Shown: positions 28,682 to 38,408, numbered from the stretch's first letter. The stretch is DNA of 64,000 nt from Paenibacillus larvae subsp. larvae (GCF_002003265.1 NZ_CP019687.1:1116001-1180000), one strand, 5' to 3'. The notes: generated by a model from the sequence alone, not told the origin. Numbers and translations: made by a program.

Positions 28682-30283
28682 CTATGCCTTGATACATCCG
28701 GGTGTCGTCCCCCAATACTTACGGAATACCTTGATAAAATAACTCACATCCTTATAACCAAGCTGATAGGCCGTTTCCTGAACTTGGCAGCCTTCCATCA
28801 GACACATTCTTGCCTGCTCCATCTTTCTCCCCAGCACATGCTGGGTAAAGGTTTTGCCCGTTTCCTGCTTAAACAGGCGGCTAAGATAAGAAGCATTCAC
28901 ATACAGTCTGTCCGCCACCGTATCCAAAGTCAGATCCTGGTCTATCTCCCTCTCTACTAGTTCAAGGATGGTTTTTACCGTCTGGTGACGTACGGTTTTC
29001 CCTTGACTATGTCCGTAGGCCACAATGCTGCGAATGGAGTCCTCAAGCCAATTATAAATATGATCGGGTGTTTTCAGAAGATGAATATTTTGAAAAAAGA
29101 CCGCATGTTTCCCTACTACTTCTTGAATCCGCCATCCTTGCTTATGAATGAACCGGATTAAGAAACTGGAGAAATACATCACCTGCTCATGGACAGCTTC
29201 CAATCCGTTCAGCATGCTCTGACTATCTCTCCATACAGATTCCAGAACTTGAAGAGCACGGCTTTTATCCATAGTATAAAGAGCTATTTCCAGTTCTTTT
29301 TCATAGGGAAATGAAATAGCAGGATTATCGGCGGGCGAGCTTCGGACACCCTGGTACGGAAAGGCAATACCACCCCCATAAATCTTCCGGCTCTGGAGTG
29401 CCCTGCAAGCTTCCTTATATAATTCATGCAAGCTGTCCAATTCACCTGCTTTACTGCTGATTCCCGCACTAGCCGTCACCTTCAGGCTTTGCTGAATAAT
29501 TGACAATAGCTTTGAAGTAGTGGAATGTACACCTAGGATAAAGTCCCCACTCCCTTCATTTTTCGGCGCGGTAAAAAGAAGAATGGTCATCCCGAAGGCA
29601 TCACTGCATACTCTGCATGATTCTGTATCCATCCATTCCTTCGCTACACTCATAAGTTTGTATCTCTTTGGGGGGCTATTAACATTGTTGGTACCCGGTT
29701 CTTGATCCACTGCTTGGTCTATATCAATAACGGCAACCGCGTACTGGTTCTCCCTGCTAAGATTCAAGCTTAGCTCCCTGTTCAATTGTTCCCGTTCCGC
29801 AGCCCCATAACAGCCCTGAAGGATTTGAATAAAGGCATTATTTTGAAGAGCAGGCAGATTCTCCTTCCATTTTTGCTGCAAAACAGCCATATTATTTCTC
29901 TTTTCCATGATTCTGCGAAGCTCCTCCGCTGCTCCAAGCACCGCCTGCAGGATTTCGCGATCCCCGGCCGGCTTCAGCAGATATTTGAAGACGCCAAGTT
30001 CAAGGGCTGTCTGGGCGTATGCAAAATTATCATGGCCACTTAAAATAACTGTAATAAGAAGCTTATCTTTCTCTAATATTGTCTTAAGCAGAGTAAGTCC
30101 GTCCATCCCCGGGATTTGAATATCCAGGAGCAAAATATCCGTTTTTTTCCGTCCCACATATTTCAAAGCCTCATTTCCGTTGGCCGCAAGTCCAACCACC
30201 TCTATCCCATGATCTGACCACGGAATATGATGAGCCAGGCTGCTTCGTAATCGGGGCTCGTCTTCCACAATCAACAGGTTCAT
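28682..30283 (-). CDS. Response regulator, YesN-type with AraC output domain
   Basis: 533 residues. Receiver domain 1-120 with the phospho-Asp in DILLLDIQIPGMDGL and the Lys in FKYLLKPAGD. A long middle region follows, and a C-terminal AraC-type double helix-turn-helix (LDTVADRLYVNASYLSRLFK, VQETAYQLGYKDVSYFIKVF). Its start overlaps the stop of the kinase gene by four bases, so they are one operon. Such regulators usually control sugar ABC transporters or glycoside hydrolases; the binding protein upstream is the likely partner. Confidence 0.93.
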   Translation of the reverse strand: MNLLIVEDEPRLRSSLAHHIPWSDHGIEVVGLAANGNEALKYVGRKKTDILLLDIQIPGMDGLTLLKTILEKDKLLITVILSGHDNFAYAQTALELGVFKYLLKPAGDREILQAVLGAAEELRRIMEKRNNMAVLQQKWKENLPALQNNAFIQILQGCYGAAEREQLNRELSLNLSRENQYAVAVIDIDQAVDQEPGTNNVNSPPKRYKLMSVAKEWMDTESCRVCSDAFGMTILLFTAPKNEGSGDFILGVHSTTSKLLSIIQQSLKVTASAGISSKAGELDSLHELYKEACRALQSRKIYGGGIAFPYQGVRSSPADNPAISFPYEKELEIALYTMDKSRALQVLESVWRDSQSMLNGLEAVHEQVMYFSSFLIRFIHKQGWRIQEVVGKHAVFFQNIHLLKTPDHIYNWLEDSIRSIVAYGHSQGKTVRHQTVKTILELVEREIDQDLTLDTVADRLYVNASYLSRLFKQETGKTFTQHVLGRKMEQARMCLMEGCQVQETAYQLGYKDVSYFIKVFRKYWGTTPGCIKA

Positions 30284-32103
30284 GCTAATCGCTCCTTCCC
30301 ATCCATAATGAATTCGCTCTTACACGAATCAAGAGGAATAAAGAGGGTTATCCGGGTTTCCACGCCTTCTTCGCTTTCTAACTGCAAATCTGCTTTTGGG
30401 CCATACATCATTTTAAGCCGGATTAAGACGTTTCGCAGACCATATAAATCTTGGATCGTCCGCTCCATGTCATGAAGAATGGCTGCCTTGTTTTGTGCCA
30501 GTGAGCCAAGCTCCTGCTGAATATAATCCAGCCGCTCCCGGTTTATTCCATCCCCGTTATCTTGGACTGACAAAACGAGATATTCTTCCTCCAGATAAGA
30601 GGAGATGATCAGTTCTCCTCCCTCCTGTTTTCTCTCCAGTCCATGAAGCAGTGCGTTCTCAACTAACGGCTGCAAAAGCAGTTTGTAAACAGGAATGGTC
30701 TTGCTTTCCTCCTGGATCTGATAAGAGACCGTAAAGCTGTCCAAGAAGCGGATTTGCTGAACTCTTATGTAATAATGAAGGTGAGAGATTGTTTCCTCAA
30801 CCGTAAAAGCTTCCTTGCCCTTATTTAAGCTAAGACGAAAAAAACGGGATAAATTCAGAACCATCTCGCTGATCTCCTCCGCCTCGTAATTTTTTGCCAT
30901 CCAGTAAATGGAGTCCAGGGTATTGTATAAAAAGTGGGGATTGATCTGCGATTGGAGAAACTTTAATTCCGTGTTGGCAAGCCTTAATTGCTGCTCATAA
31001 TAATCTTCAATTAAATGTTTCTGATGACGGGCCATCTTGTTATAAGTTTTCATCAGATAGCCGAACTCATCTTTCCGTGTTGTATCCAGCCTCAGATCAT
31101 AATTCCCGGAACTCAGTTCTTTCATTCCGTATGAAAGCCTGTCAAGGGGAGAGGCAATCCTGATAAAAACCCACCAGGATAAAATAAGGGAAAGCAAAAC
31201 ACTTATGACTATAATAAGATACGTATACGTTCTGACAACACCGGTTTGTCCGTAAATTTCCTGTTCCGGTTGGAGCATCACAAGAGACCATTTATAAGAA
31301 GGCAGCTCAGCCTGAATCCGAAGCATCCCTTCTTTTTTCACATTTATGAATCCCGTGCCGCTATCCGGCTGGTCCGATCCGGTTATAATGTTACCGTCCT
31401 TTTCAAATAAATACAGATGAGTTCCTGCTGAAGGCAAAGCCGACAGGATTAATTCGTTAAGCTTCTTTTTGTTTAAGGTAACGATGAGAAGATTAGAATG
31501 CTTACTCCAGGCGGATAAATCCATGGTTCGCACCAGGGACACCATTTCAGAGCCTGACAGTTCACGGAAAGTCGTATCCTTCATGATTTTCTGGCTTGGG
31601 AGTACATAAGTTCCTCCGATTCCACTGGACAAAGCTAGTTGTTCATATACTTCCTTCTGATCTGCCAGTGTTATTCTTTTTGCTCCGTTTTTGGTCGAGA
31701 CGACTGTACCCGATTTAGCATGATAGACGGAAATTTCAGACAGTATCTGGCTGATAGAAGTAACATGCCACAGCCGGTTAAGTATTTCCGTGAATTGGAT
31801 AATGCTTTGCGGGGTCAGTTCAGGCCCGGCCTGATCCAGCATTTGCAATAATGTTTTATCCAAAGCAATCATTCTCGAAAGTTCTTCCACATTTTTCAAG
31901 GTTAAATCCATATGGGCAGCTTGCGAGTCCAAATTATTCTGGGCCTGTGACAAAGTCTGGTCCAGTACGATCTGCCTGGAACGGTCATTGGCATATAAAC
32001 TGACAAAAACCAGGGGAAGTAAAACGAGCAGAAAGGAACTGGTTAGGCGAATTTGGGTGCTGCGAATATATTGGTTATACAGCCATCGGAAAAATCTCAT
32101 CAT
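30280..32103 (-). CDS. Sensor histidine kinase, YesM type
   Basis: 607 residues. One N-terminal helix (SSFLLVLLPLVFVSLYA), a ~250-residue extracellular dCache-like sensor, a second helix (LIIVISVLLSLILSWWVF), HAMP, then the His_kinase domain with the phospho-His in FLQSQINPHFLYNTLDS, and HATPase (LLLQPLVENALLHGLE, VQDNGDGI). It lies six bases after the binding-protein gene, and its partner regulator follows with an overlap. Confidence 0.93.
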   Translation of the reverse strand: MMRFFRWLYNQYIRSTQIRLTSSFLLVLLPLVFVSLYANDRSRQIVLDQTLSQAQNNLDSQAAHMDLTLKNVEELSRMIALDKTLLQMLDQAGPELTPQSIIQFTEILNRLWHVTSISQILSEISVYHAKSGTVVSTKNGAKRITLADQKEVYEQLALSSGIGGTYVLPSQKIMKDTTFRELSGSEMVSLVRTMDLSAWSKHSNLLIVTLNKKKLNELILSALPSAGTHLYLFEKDGNIITGSDQPDSGTGFINVKKEGMLRIQAELPSYKWSLVMLQPEQEIYGQTGVVRTYTYLIIVISVLLSLILSWWVFIRIASPLDRLSYGMKELSSGNYDLRLDTTRKDEFGYLMKTYNKMARHQKHLIEDYYEQQLRLANTELKFLQSQINPHFLYNTLDSIYWMAKNYEAEEISEMVLNLSRFFRLSLNKGKEAFTVEETISHLHYYIRVQQIRFLDSFTVSYQIQEESKTIPVYKLLLQPLVENALLHGLERKQEGGELIISSYLEEEYLVLSVQDNGDGINRERLDYIQQELGSLAQNKAAILHDMERTIQDLYGLRNVLIRLKMMYGPKADLQLESEEGVETRITLFIPLDSCKSEFIMDGKERLA

Positions 32104-32109
32104 AAAACC

Positions 32110-33627
32110 TCATTTGTTTAATCCCTGATACCACTCATTCACTTCCCGTGTTATGGCATCTCCCCCTTTTTCTTTCCACTCCTCCACATAACGGTCAAAT
32201 TCGTCCAAAGGTACCGCCCCTACGATGATCTTCGTAAAAACACCTTGTAAACTATTCAAAACAGACATATTTGACTCCATGGATGGAGTAGGGGGACCAG
32301 TATAAAGATTCTCGATCAAATTCTGTTCAATGATTTGCAGATTTTCATACAATCGGAAATGTTTGCCATATGAATGCAATCTTGTTTTCAGAAGAGGATC
32401 GGCCACTTGTACCAAGGAAGTAAACATTTCCCTGTACAAATGTTTATCATGTTCTTTGAAATCAGTTACAATTTCCCCGTTTAGACGTTTCCACACCTCA
32501 TTTTCAAATCCGAATATTAAGGTATGTCTTCCTTCTCCCGCAATAAAATTCAGCATTCGAATGACTGCTTCCCCATGTTTGCTGTTAGCAGGGATGACCT
32601 GATAAGATTGGACCGGAACAGTGGCGTAAACTCCCTTCTGCCCTTTTTTTCCTGTAGGATATTCAAGAGGAATCCATTCGGCATGAGGTTCTTTTTCTAT
32701 ATTTTTGTCTATAGGACCGCGAGTATCATACCAGGTTGCAGAAAAAAGCCCTATTTTCCCTTCCTCAATTTTTTGTGCAAACGCGCTGTTATTGTTCATT
32801 GGAAAATCAGGATCCAGCCACTTGTTTTTATAGAGCTTTGCGAAAAAAGCCAACGCTTCCTTCATCTCCGGGAGAGTATTCGAATATACTAATTTCCCGT
32901 CTCTTTCCGTCCATTGATTTAATTGAATTCCGAATGCACCAAAAAAGGGGGCTGACCGGTAAAGACTGTGCATCATTGATAGTCCGTATGTATCCTGTTC
33001 ACCGCTGCCGTTAGGATCCTGGGTGGCAAAAGCTTCAATGACTTTCTCGTATTCCTCAATCGTAACTGGCGGTTCAAGTCCCAACCGGTCCAGCCAATCT
33101 TTCCGGACATACATCAGTTCCAATCCTTTGATTAGATTTTGGCTCGGAATCCCATAGATTTTCCCGTCAATCCGGACCTTGTTCCAGACGGAACCGGGAA
33201 TATGCTTTTTTAAATCAGGGCCGTAACGGTCTATCCACTCGTCCAGCGGTTTTAGCCTCTGTTCTTTCACCTGGTTGGCAATCCAAATTTCAGAGGCGGC
33301 ATTGATCATATCAGGAGTATTATCGGATGAAATGATGTTGTCCAATGCTTTCTCGTAGCCTGTAGACGGAAGAATACGGACATCCACTTTCAAATTTGTA
33401 TGATCCTCTATGTATTCCAAATAGGGGTTTTGATTCTCGCTTAGTCCCTCAGGAAAAGTGAAGCCGAGACTCTTCACAAGAATGGAGACAGGTTCTTTTC
33501 CCGCAGCTTTTTCCGGCATTCCCCGATGCAATGTGTCCTTGGAACCTGCACATGACGATAACAAGCCGATCACACTACAATAATACACAATGAGCCGAAT
33601 AATTCGAGTCAAATGTCTGCCATTCAT
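32110..33627 (-). CDS. ABC-type extracellular solute-binding lipoprotein (LplA/YtcQ-like)
   Basis: About 505 residues. N-terminal signal with lipobox (IGLLSSC), so a membrane-tethered lipoprotein; the body has family-1 binding-protein marks (SSDNTPDMINAASEIWIANQ, YGIPSQNLIKGLELMYVRKD, AFFAKLYKNKWLDPDFPMNN). ATG 33627 is chosen because it gives a normal signal peptide; the frame is open ~50 codons further. No permease or ATPase is adjacent; instead a kinase and regulator follow, so it may act as a sensor accessory or work with distant permeases. Ligand probably an oligosaccharide, inferred. Confidence 0.88.
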   Translation of the reverse strand: MNGRHLTRIIRLIVYYCSVIGLLSSCAGSKDTLHRGMPEKAAGKEPVSILVKSLGFTFPEGLSENQNPYLEYIEDHTNLKVDVRILPSTGYEKALDNIISSDNTPDMINAASEIWIANQVKEQRLKPLDEWIDRYGPDLKKHIPGSVWNKVRIDGKIYGIPSQNLIKGLELMYVRKDWLDRLGLEPPVTIEEYEKVIEAFATQDPNGSGEQDTYGLSMMHSLYRSAPFFGAFGIQLNQWTERDGKLVYSNTLPEMKEALAFFAKLYKNKWLDPDFPMNNNSAFAQKIEEGKIGLFSATWYDTRGPIDKNIEKEPHAEWIPLEYPTGKKGQKGVYATVPVQSYQVIPANSKHGEAVIRMLNFIAGEGRHTLIFGFENEVWKRLNGEIVTDFKEHDKHLYREMFTSLVQVADPLLKTRLHSYGKHFRLYENLQIIEQNLIENLYTGPPTPSMESNMSVLNSLQGVFTKIIVGAVPLDEFDRYVEEWKEKGGDAITREVNEWYQGLNK

Positions 33628-33936
33628 AAAGGCAGCTCTCTTCTGACCAAGTATAGTTGTCATCCTCCTTCCTATGAACATAGAATGAATCAATGAAACC
33701 GCATATTCCAAAAACTTTTTCATGTATATAATACCATATTTATTCTTTTTATGACTATTTATTGCTTTTATATTCATTTTTTGTACCTGTTTTTATATAA
33801 AATTCATAGTTTTGTCGCCTAAACACGCTTAAACATTGAGTAAACAGTCAGTAAAAGCTTATAATGGAAATACTATTATGGTTAACTATTCCAAAAAACA
33901 AATTGCTACTTAAACAAAAATTTAGGATGTCTGCCG

Positions 33937-35736
33937 ATGAAACAAACTTCACAACACCCCCGTTTTTTCCGCATGACACGCGAAGTGATACAAGTTTGGA
34001 AATATTCGGGGCGCTCTTTTCTTCTTTTTGAATTTGTATTCAAACTTCTTACAATAACCTTATTTGGCCCGTTTTTTTTTGTTATGTTCCATAAAATTCT
34101 TGCTCTGGGCGGTTTTCAGGCTGTCGCAAACCAGGACCTGCTGCGTTTTCTGATCAGTCCATACGGTCTATTAAGCTTGCTGATTCTCTGTCCTTTTGCC
34201 TTTGTCCTGATCTATGCGGAATTCGCTGTACTTATCTATTTGGCTTATTACGGCATTCAACGAACAAGAATAAGTATCAAATCTATCCTTTTGCTGGTGG
34301 TTACCCGTTTTCCTAAATTATGGGGCCTTGGCTTTATTGGCGGAGCCTTTTATTTAATTCTTTTATTCCCCCTTTTCAGTGAGGGGATTGGAGCATCTCT
34401 ATTACCCGGGCTTCGGATTCCCGGTTTTATTACGGGGGAACTCAGTAAAACAACCTTAGGAACACTTGCACTGACTCTTTTTCTTGCCTGCGTTGTCATT
34501 TTAAATATTCTGTTTATCTATGCCTTGCCTATTCTTGTTCTGGAACCGTTCAGTAAATTTTCGAAAGTCTTTCGTAAGAGCATCCGTCTTTTCTGGGAAA
34601 GCAAATGGGTATTGATCCGGACCGTACTCGAATGGCTGTTCGTTTCCCTTTTCTTATTGTTCATCACCATTATCTTGCTGATAGGTACTGTGATGGCCGG
34701 TATCACTTTTTATAAAAGAGAATTTTCCACACTGGAAATCAACTTTGCTTTCAGCAGCGCATTTTATGGGCTTACGCTTCTCTCCACTCCACTTTTTACT
34801 ACGGTGATTACCTGCTTATATGCCAGATATGCGGACCAAAAGGATATACAAGTTCCTTTAAAATCCGTAGACAAGGAAGTGAAGGAAGGTCAGGAAAGGA
34901 ACAAGAGCTTCGTACGCCGTCATGTCAATAAGCTATTGACTTCCGGGCTGGTGCTTGTACTAGGCTGGGGAATAGCTGCCGTATGGACGGATTGGGGGGA
35001 ACAGCAGGAAGATTGGCTAATCATGGCCCATCGCGGGGACGTTCGTTCCGGAATTGAAAATACTATGGAAGCTTTCGAAGGTGCTATCCGGGCCGGAGCT
35101 GACTACATCGAATTGGATGTGCTGCAAACTGGAGACGGAAAATTAGCTGTCATTCACGATCAAAATCTGAAGCGGTTATCCGGAAAAAATGTAAACGTGT
35201 ATGATTTAACTTTAGAAGAATTGCAGCAGATTACGTTAAAACAGGGCGGCTTTTCAGGAAAAATCCCCTCATTGGACGAAGTGCTTGATAAGCTGCCGAA
35301 GAGAATTAAACTGAATATTGAACTTAAAACACATGGTTATGAACATAATTACGTAGATACTTTCGTTGAAACATTGCGCCGTCATCATGTGGAGAACAAC
35401 AGGATAATCGTACAAAGCCTGGAATATGACCTGGTTGGGCAGGTCAAGAAGTTGGTTCCGGAGCTAAAGGTGGGTTATATCATCTTTGCCACCTTTGCTG
35501 ATCTGGGCCGCTTCAATGCCGATTTTTACGTGGTGGAAGAATCGTTTGTCAATGCCCGGCGGATTGCCTCTGCAAAGCTGGCAGGAAAACCGATTTTTGT
35601 CTGGACCATCAATACGGAAGAAGCGGTGGAGCGATATTATACGCTCGGAGTAGATGGAATCATTACGGATATAACAGCAGAAGCCCGTGCTGTTATCCGG
35701 GATTTAAAAGAACCGGTCAATCGGGAACTCCCCTAG
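33937..35736 (+). CDS. Membrane-bound glycerophosphodiester phosphodiesterase
   Basis: 599 residues. Residues ~1-350 hold six to seven membrane helices (the GDPD-associated membrane domain); the C-terminal ~240 residues are a GDPD barrel: IMAHRGDVRSGIENTMEAFE, DYIELDVLQTGDGKLAVIHD with the metal-binding Glu/Asp and the catalytic His pair, KLNIELKTHG, and VDGIITDITAEA near the end. Hydrolyses glycerophosphodiesters, here probably lipid or teichoic-acid derived at the membrane. Its stop overlaps the convergent adaB/ogt stop by four bases. Confidence 0.92.
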   Translation: MKQTSQHPRFFRMTREVIQVWKYSGRSFLLFEFVFKLLTITLFGPFFFVMFHKILALGGFQAVANQDLLRFLISPYGLLSLLILCPFAFVLIYAEFAVLIYLAYYGIQRTRISIKSILLLVVTRFPKLWGLGFIGGAFYLILLFPLFSEGIGASLLPGLRIPGFITGELSKTTLGTLALTLFLACVVILNILFIYALPILVLEPFSKFSKVFRKSIRLFWESKWVLIRTVLEWLFVSLFLLFITIILLIGTVMAGITFYKREFSTLEINFAFSSAFYGLTLLSTPLFTTVITCLYARYADQKDIQVPLKSVDKEVKEGQERNKSFVRRHVNKLLTSGLVLVLGWGIAAVWTDWGEQQEDWLIMAHRGDVRSGIENTMEAFEGAIRAGADYIELDVLQTGDGKLAVIHDQNLKRLSGKNVNVYDLTLEELQQITLKQGGFSGKIPSLDEVLDKLPKRIKLNIELKTHGYEHNYVDTFVETLRRHHVENNRIIVQSLEYDLVGQVKKLVPELKVGYIIFATFADLGRFNADFYVVEESFVNARRIASAKLAGKPIFVWTINTEEAVERYYTLGVDGIITDITAEARAVIRDLKEPVNRELP

Positions 35737-36254
35737 GACCGGCTCTTTTCAAGCTGCAGTAAATCTGTCTTCATTTTCAGTCCTCCCCTATAACCTGTCA
35801 GCGTCCGATTTTTGCCGATGACACGGTGGCAGGGAATGGCAATAAGGACAGGATTGGCTCCAATTGCTGCCCCAACAGCACGTGCCGCGCCCGGTCTCCG
35901 AATCAGTTCGGCAATGTCGGAATAGGCATAAGTAGATGCGTAAGAGAGCTCTTGAAGCGCCTTCCAAACCGTAAGCTGAAATGGCGTTCCATGCAGATCC
36001 AGGGGAAATGTAAAATCGCTCCTTTCCCTCTCCAAATACTGAATGAACTGTTCTTTATACCGGTTCATCCGGTTATCGTCCCGTTTTAATTGCGAATGGG
36101 GGAGGCGCATTTCAGCCCAGCGCTGCAGCCCTTCCCAGGACGAATCTCCGGACTCTACATAACAGAGGCCCTTTGAAGTTGCGGCCAAATGCAAATTCCA
36201 GTTTCCCCTATTCAAATGGGTCCAATAAATATAGCTAAGACGGTTGTTTTCCAT
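35733..36254 (-). CDS. adaB: Methylated-DNA-protein cysteine methyltransferase
   Basis: 173 residues. Removes O6-alkyl groups from guanine by transfer to its own Cys in IPCHRVIG, a suicide reaction. The fold marks are TPFQLTVWKALQELSYASTY-like helix and RRPGAARAVGAAIGANP with the Arg finger. ATG 36254 is preferred because GGAGGG lies eight bases before. The end of an AdaA-like AraC protein overlaps its start, as in the B. subtilis adaA-adaB operon, so adaB is preferred over ogt. Confidence 0.9.
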   Translation of the reverse strand: MENNRLSYIYWTHLNRGNWNLHLAATSKGLCYVESGDSSWEGLQRWAEMRLPHSQLKRDDNRMNRYKEQFIQYLERERSDFTFPLDLHGTPFQLTVWKALQELSYASTYAYSDIAELIRRPGAARAVGAAIGANPVLIAIPCHRVIGKNRTLTGYRGGLKMKTDLLQLEKSRS

Positions 36255-36321
36255 AGCTAATCCCTCCATTTATATTCATTTCTCCGGATTTACACTGCCG
36301 ATACTCGGTTGGCGTACATCC
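36235..36321 (-). pseudogene. adaA: AdaA-like AraC regulator, extreme C-terminal remnant
   Basis: About 14 codons read GCTPTEYRQCKSGE, the family ending (G-x-TPxxYR) of AraC-type domains, and the frame then runs into the adaB start before a stop at 36235. Upstream stops cut it off, so only the tail survives. AdaA in B. subtilis senses methylphosphotriesters and activates adaAB. Confidence 0.55.
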
Positions 36322-36452
36322 TCAGGAAGCTTATGAGCGTCCGGTTTGCACCGTTTGCAAAGGCGAAAATTTTCACTTGTTCATAAGCCCATACCTTTCG
36401 TTCAGAAGTTCATGCCCTTTATAAAACCAGTATACCTTCTGACAAGCAAACA

Positions 36453-36506
36453 TGTAAGGACACCGGAATGGAAAAGCAAGAATGCAAAAGTTCCGGTATC
36501 CTTACA
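36453..36506. repeat. 16-base inverted repeat behind bpsA
   Basis: TGTAAGGACACCGGAA and TTCCGGTATCCTTACA pair with one mismatch around a 22-base loop. It lies five bases after the bpsA stop. A weak T-run (AGTTTTT) follows on the plus side, so a terminator role is possible but not clear. Confidence 0.55.
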
Positions 36507-36511
36507 AGTTT

Positions 36512-37345
36512 TTAACCGATTTTTCTCACGACCAGTTCAAAGATATCCTGCTTGCAGTTGGAGCATCCCCGGTTTTGAAGGGCCTCGATGGTAGGTACTT
36601 CTCCGGCGGCCCCGACGGCAACCTGCTGATTGCAAGTCTTGCACTCGTATAAACGCAGCGTCCGCTTTTTCTCTCCTGTATATATCGCTTCCCTGAACGA
36701 ATCGCTAATGGATGGTTTGGTCAAATCAGTTGTGTTTAGTATAATCATCTGCCCCTGGTTGGCGATTATTTCTGCCCCTTCATATTTATTGAAATGGGGA
36801 ATAACTTCTTTGGTCATAAGTCCCATCTGTACGAACTCCCTCTGCATGGCAAGCATAAAGTCCGGTGATTTATGGGAATAGGATAAAAAAACAGGCAGCC
36901 CCTTCTCATGCTTCAATGCGCTAATTCCTCTGGAAACAAACAAAGACATTCCTTCCATCGTATAAGGCGGATCTGTGAAGAAACAATCATACCTGTTATC
37001 GATCTCCCCGAAAAAGGGCTCTCTAAGATCATGATGGTGACACCGGACCGGTAATCCTTCCTGTTCTGCCAGCATGCGGATATAATCCAGGAAACGGTCA
37101 TCTATATCGGTAACATGGATCTCCGTTTGCGTAAGAATCCCATCCGGAAATAATTGTTTTAGAAGCAATCCCAGTGAAATACTAACCAGATCATCGTCCC
37201 CTACTTAGAGAATCCGCTTTCCGATCAAGGCATAATGTTTGAGACACAGAACGGCCCTGTTCAGACTGGTGTGCATTTGGATTGATCTATTTGTACATCA
37301 ACCTGAGGACGGGTTTGAAACACTTGCAGAGCATCCCCGATCCAT
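36512..37345 (-). pseudogene. bpsA: Branched-polyamine synthase BpsA-like (DUF43), broken
   Basis: The intact 218-codon part has the Rossmann core and active site of N4-bis(aminopropyl)spermidine synthases (VTDIDDRFLDYI, FFTDPPYTMEGM, LSYSHKSPDF) and the C-terminal Cys cluster (CKTCNQQ, CSNCKQD). Upstream, LNRAVLCLKHYALIGKRIL is followed by TAA where the family has a residue before VGDDDLVS. Another shift lies near 37280, before which IGDALQVFQTRPQVDVQID is readable. The N-terminal winged helix is gone. In some thermophiles the enzyme makes branched polyamines. Confidence 0.75.
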
Positions 37346-37394
37346 AAAAAAAAGACAGAAGTGAACACCGAGTTCATCTCCTGTCTTTTGATCC
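37346..37394. terminator. Bidirectional terminator-like hairpin
   Basis: AAAAGACAG-aagt-GAAC pairs with GTTC-atct-CCTGTCTTTT, with A8 on the left side. It bounds the truncated bpsA, so it may belong to a gene now deleted. Confidence 0.7.
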
Positions 37395-37457
37395 ATGATA
37401 AAAACAAAACCGTGCAAAAACACGACAGTCGCAATCATATCTATAGATGGAAGCCCG

Positions 37458-37644
37458 TGTTCTTAACTAATTGGTTAACCCTTCCTTAGGCATACCTAAA
37501 GAAACCACATAAAAGCGGCTTTTTAAAAAAACAGTGGAATCTATATCATTACTCAGATTTTCCATCCAAATTAGTACAGTCCATCAACAGTTTTGTGTAA
37601 TGGATTCAGCGGGTTAACCTATTCAATTTGATTAGTTAAGAACA
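37458..37644. repeat. MITE-like element with 14-base perfect terminal inverted repeats
   Basis: Ends are TGTTCTTAACTAAT (37458-37471) and ATTAGTTAAGAACA (37631-37644); a further inverted pair, GGTTAACCC, lies just inside each end. 187 bases, no reading frame of note, no clear target duplication. The rest of 37395-37821 shows nothing else. Confidence 0.5.
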
Positions 37645-37821
37645 AACGCGGACATCAAGACATCCCCTCAATATGTAAATTGTGTATATTATAAAATAAA
37701 ACCGGGAAAAAACAACTTATCCATCATGAAAGAAAGAGCAAGATAGCAAAAGACAAAGCAGCCTTCTTTATGGTAAAATTAAGAAGATACCCTTTATTAG
37801 CGGAAAACAGGAGGTTTTGCC

Positions 37822-38007
37822 ATGGATCAAACGATAAGTCTCAAGGTTCTTGAAACATTCACCTTTGATCAGACTATCGGGTACCTGTCCCGATCCGAAA
37901 GTGAATGCATGTATCACATTGAACAAGATAAGATCTATAAACTAATCTCCTTGCCAGAAGAGGAAACCCTTGTTGAAATCAGCACATCAATGTCGTGTAT
38001 AAAATAA
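37822..38007 (+). pseudogene. AlkA-like DNA glycosylase, N-terminal remnant
   Basis: 61 codons with an excellent ribosome site (CAGGAGG). ISLKVLETFTFDQTIGYLSR followed by SESECMYHIEQDKIYKLI matches the first beta-domain strand pattern of bacterial AlkA-type 3-methyladenine glycosylases (FsFeqcLxYLxRSxxEC). The remaining ~230 residues with the helix-hairpin-helix and catalytic Asp are missing. Together with the adaA tail and adaB this suggests a once larger alkylation-repair locus. Confidence 0.55.
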
Positions 38008-38061
38008 ATGCAATTACCACATAATACCACCGTATCCAAAATAGTTATAAGGAGGACGGCT

Positions 38062-38403
38062 ATGTATAACACATCCATAACCCAGCAGGTCCAGCAGTGC
38101 GATCAGATTATCCATCAATTGATGGACCAGACACAGCGCGCCTCGGGAATGTATCAGCAATTGCTTCAACAAGAACAGCAAAATGCAATCCGGCTTCAGG
38201 AGTTGGCACAAAGGGAGCATCAGGCTGTACAAATTATCCAGACTGCCCTGCAAGGCCACCAGTTGGCCATGCAGCAAATGCAGCAAGCCTCTCATCTTTG
38301 CCACCAGCTGCAACAAACTGTGCAAACAACCCAAACCGTAACTGCGGGCCAGCACTATCACACTGATGCTGCTCAAACCGGTTATCAGAACAGATATCAA
38401 TAG
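38062..38403 (+). CDS. Gln-rich coiled-coil small protein, unknown
   Basis: 113 residues, about one third Gln, with His and Met, predicted to be one long helix (QQVQQCDQIIHQLMDQTQRA, LQGHQLAMQQMQQASHLCHQ) and a disordered tail. AAGGAGG seven bases before ATG 38062 sets the start. No signal peptide. Gln- and His-rich small proteins of this sort occur among spore-coat proteins, but I have no firm match. Confidence 0.7.
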   Translation: MYNTSITQQVQQCDQIIHQLMDQTQRASGMYQQLLQQEQQNAIRLQELAQREHQAVQIIQTALQGHQLAMQQMQQASHLCHQLQQTVQTTQTVTAGQHYHTDAAQTGYQNRYQ

Positions 38404-38408
38404 GAAAT

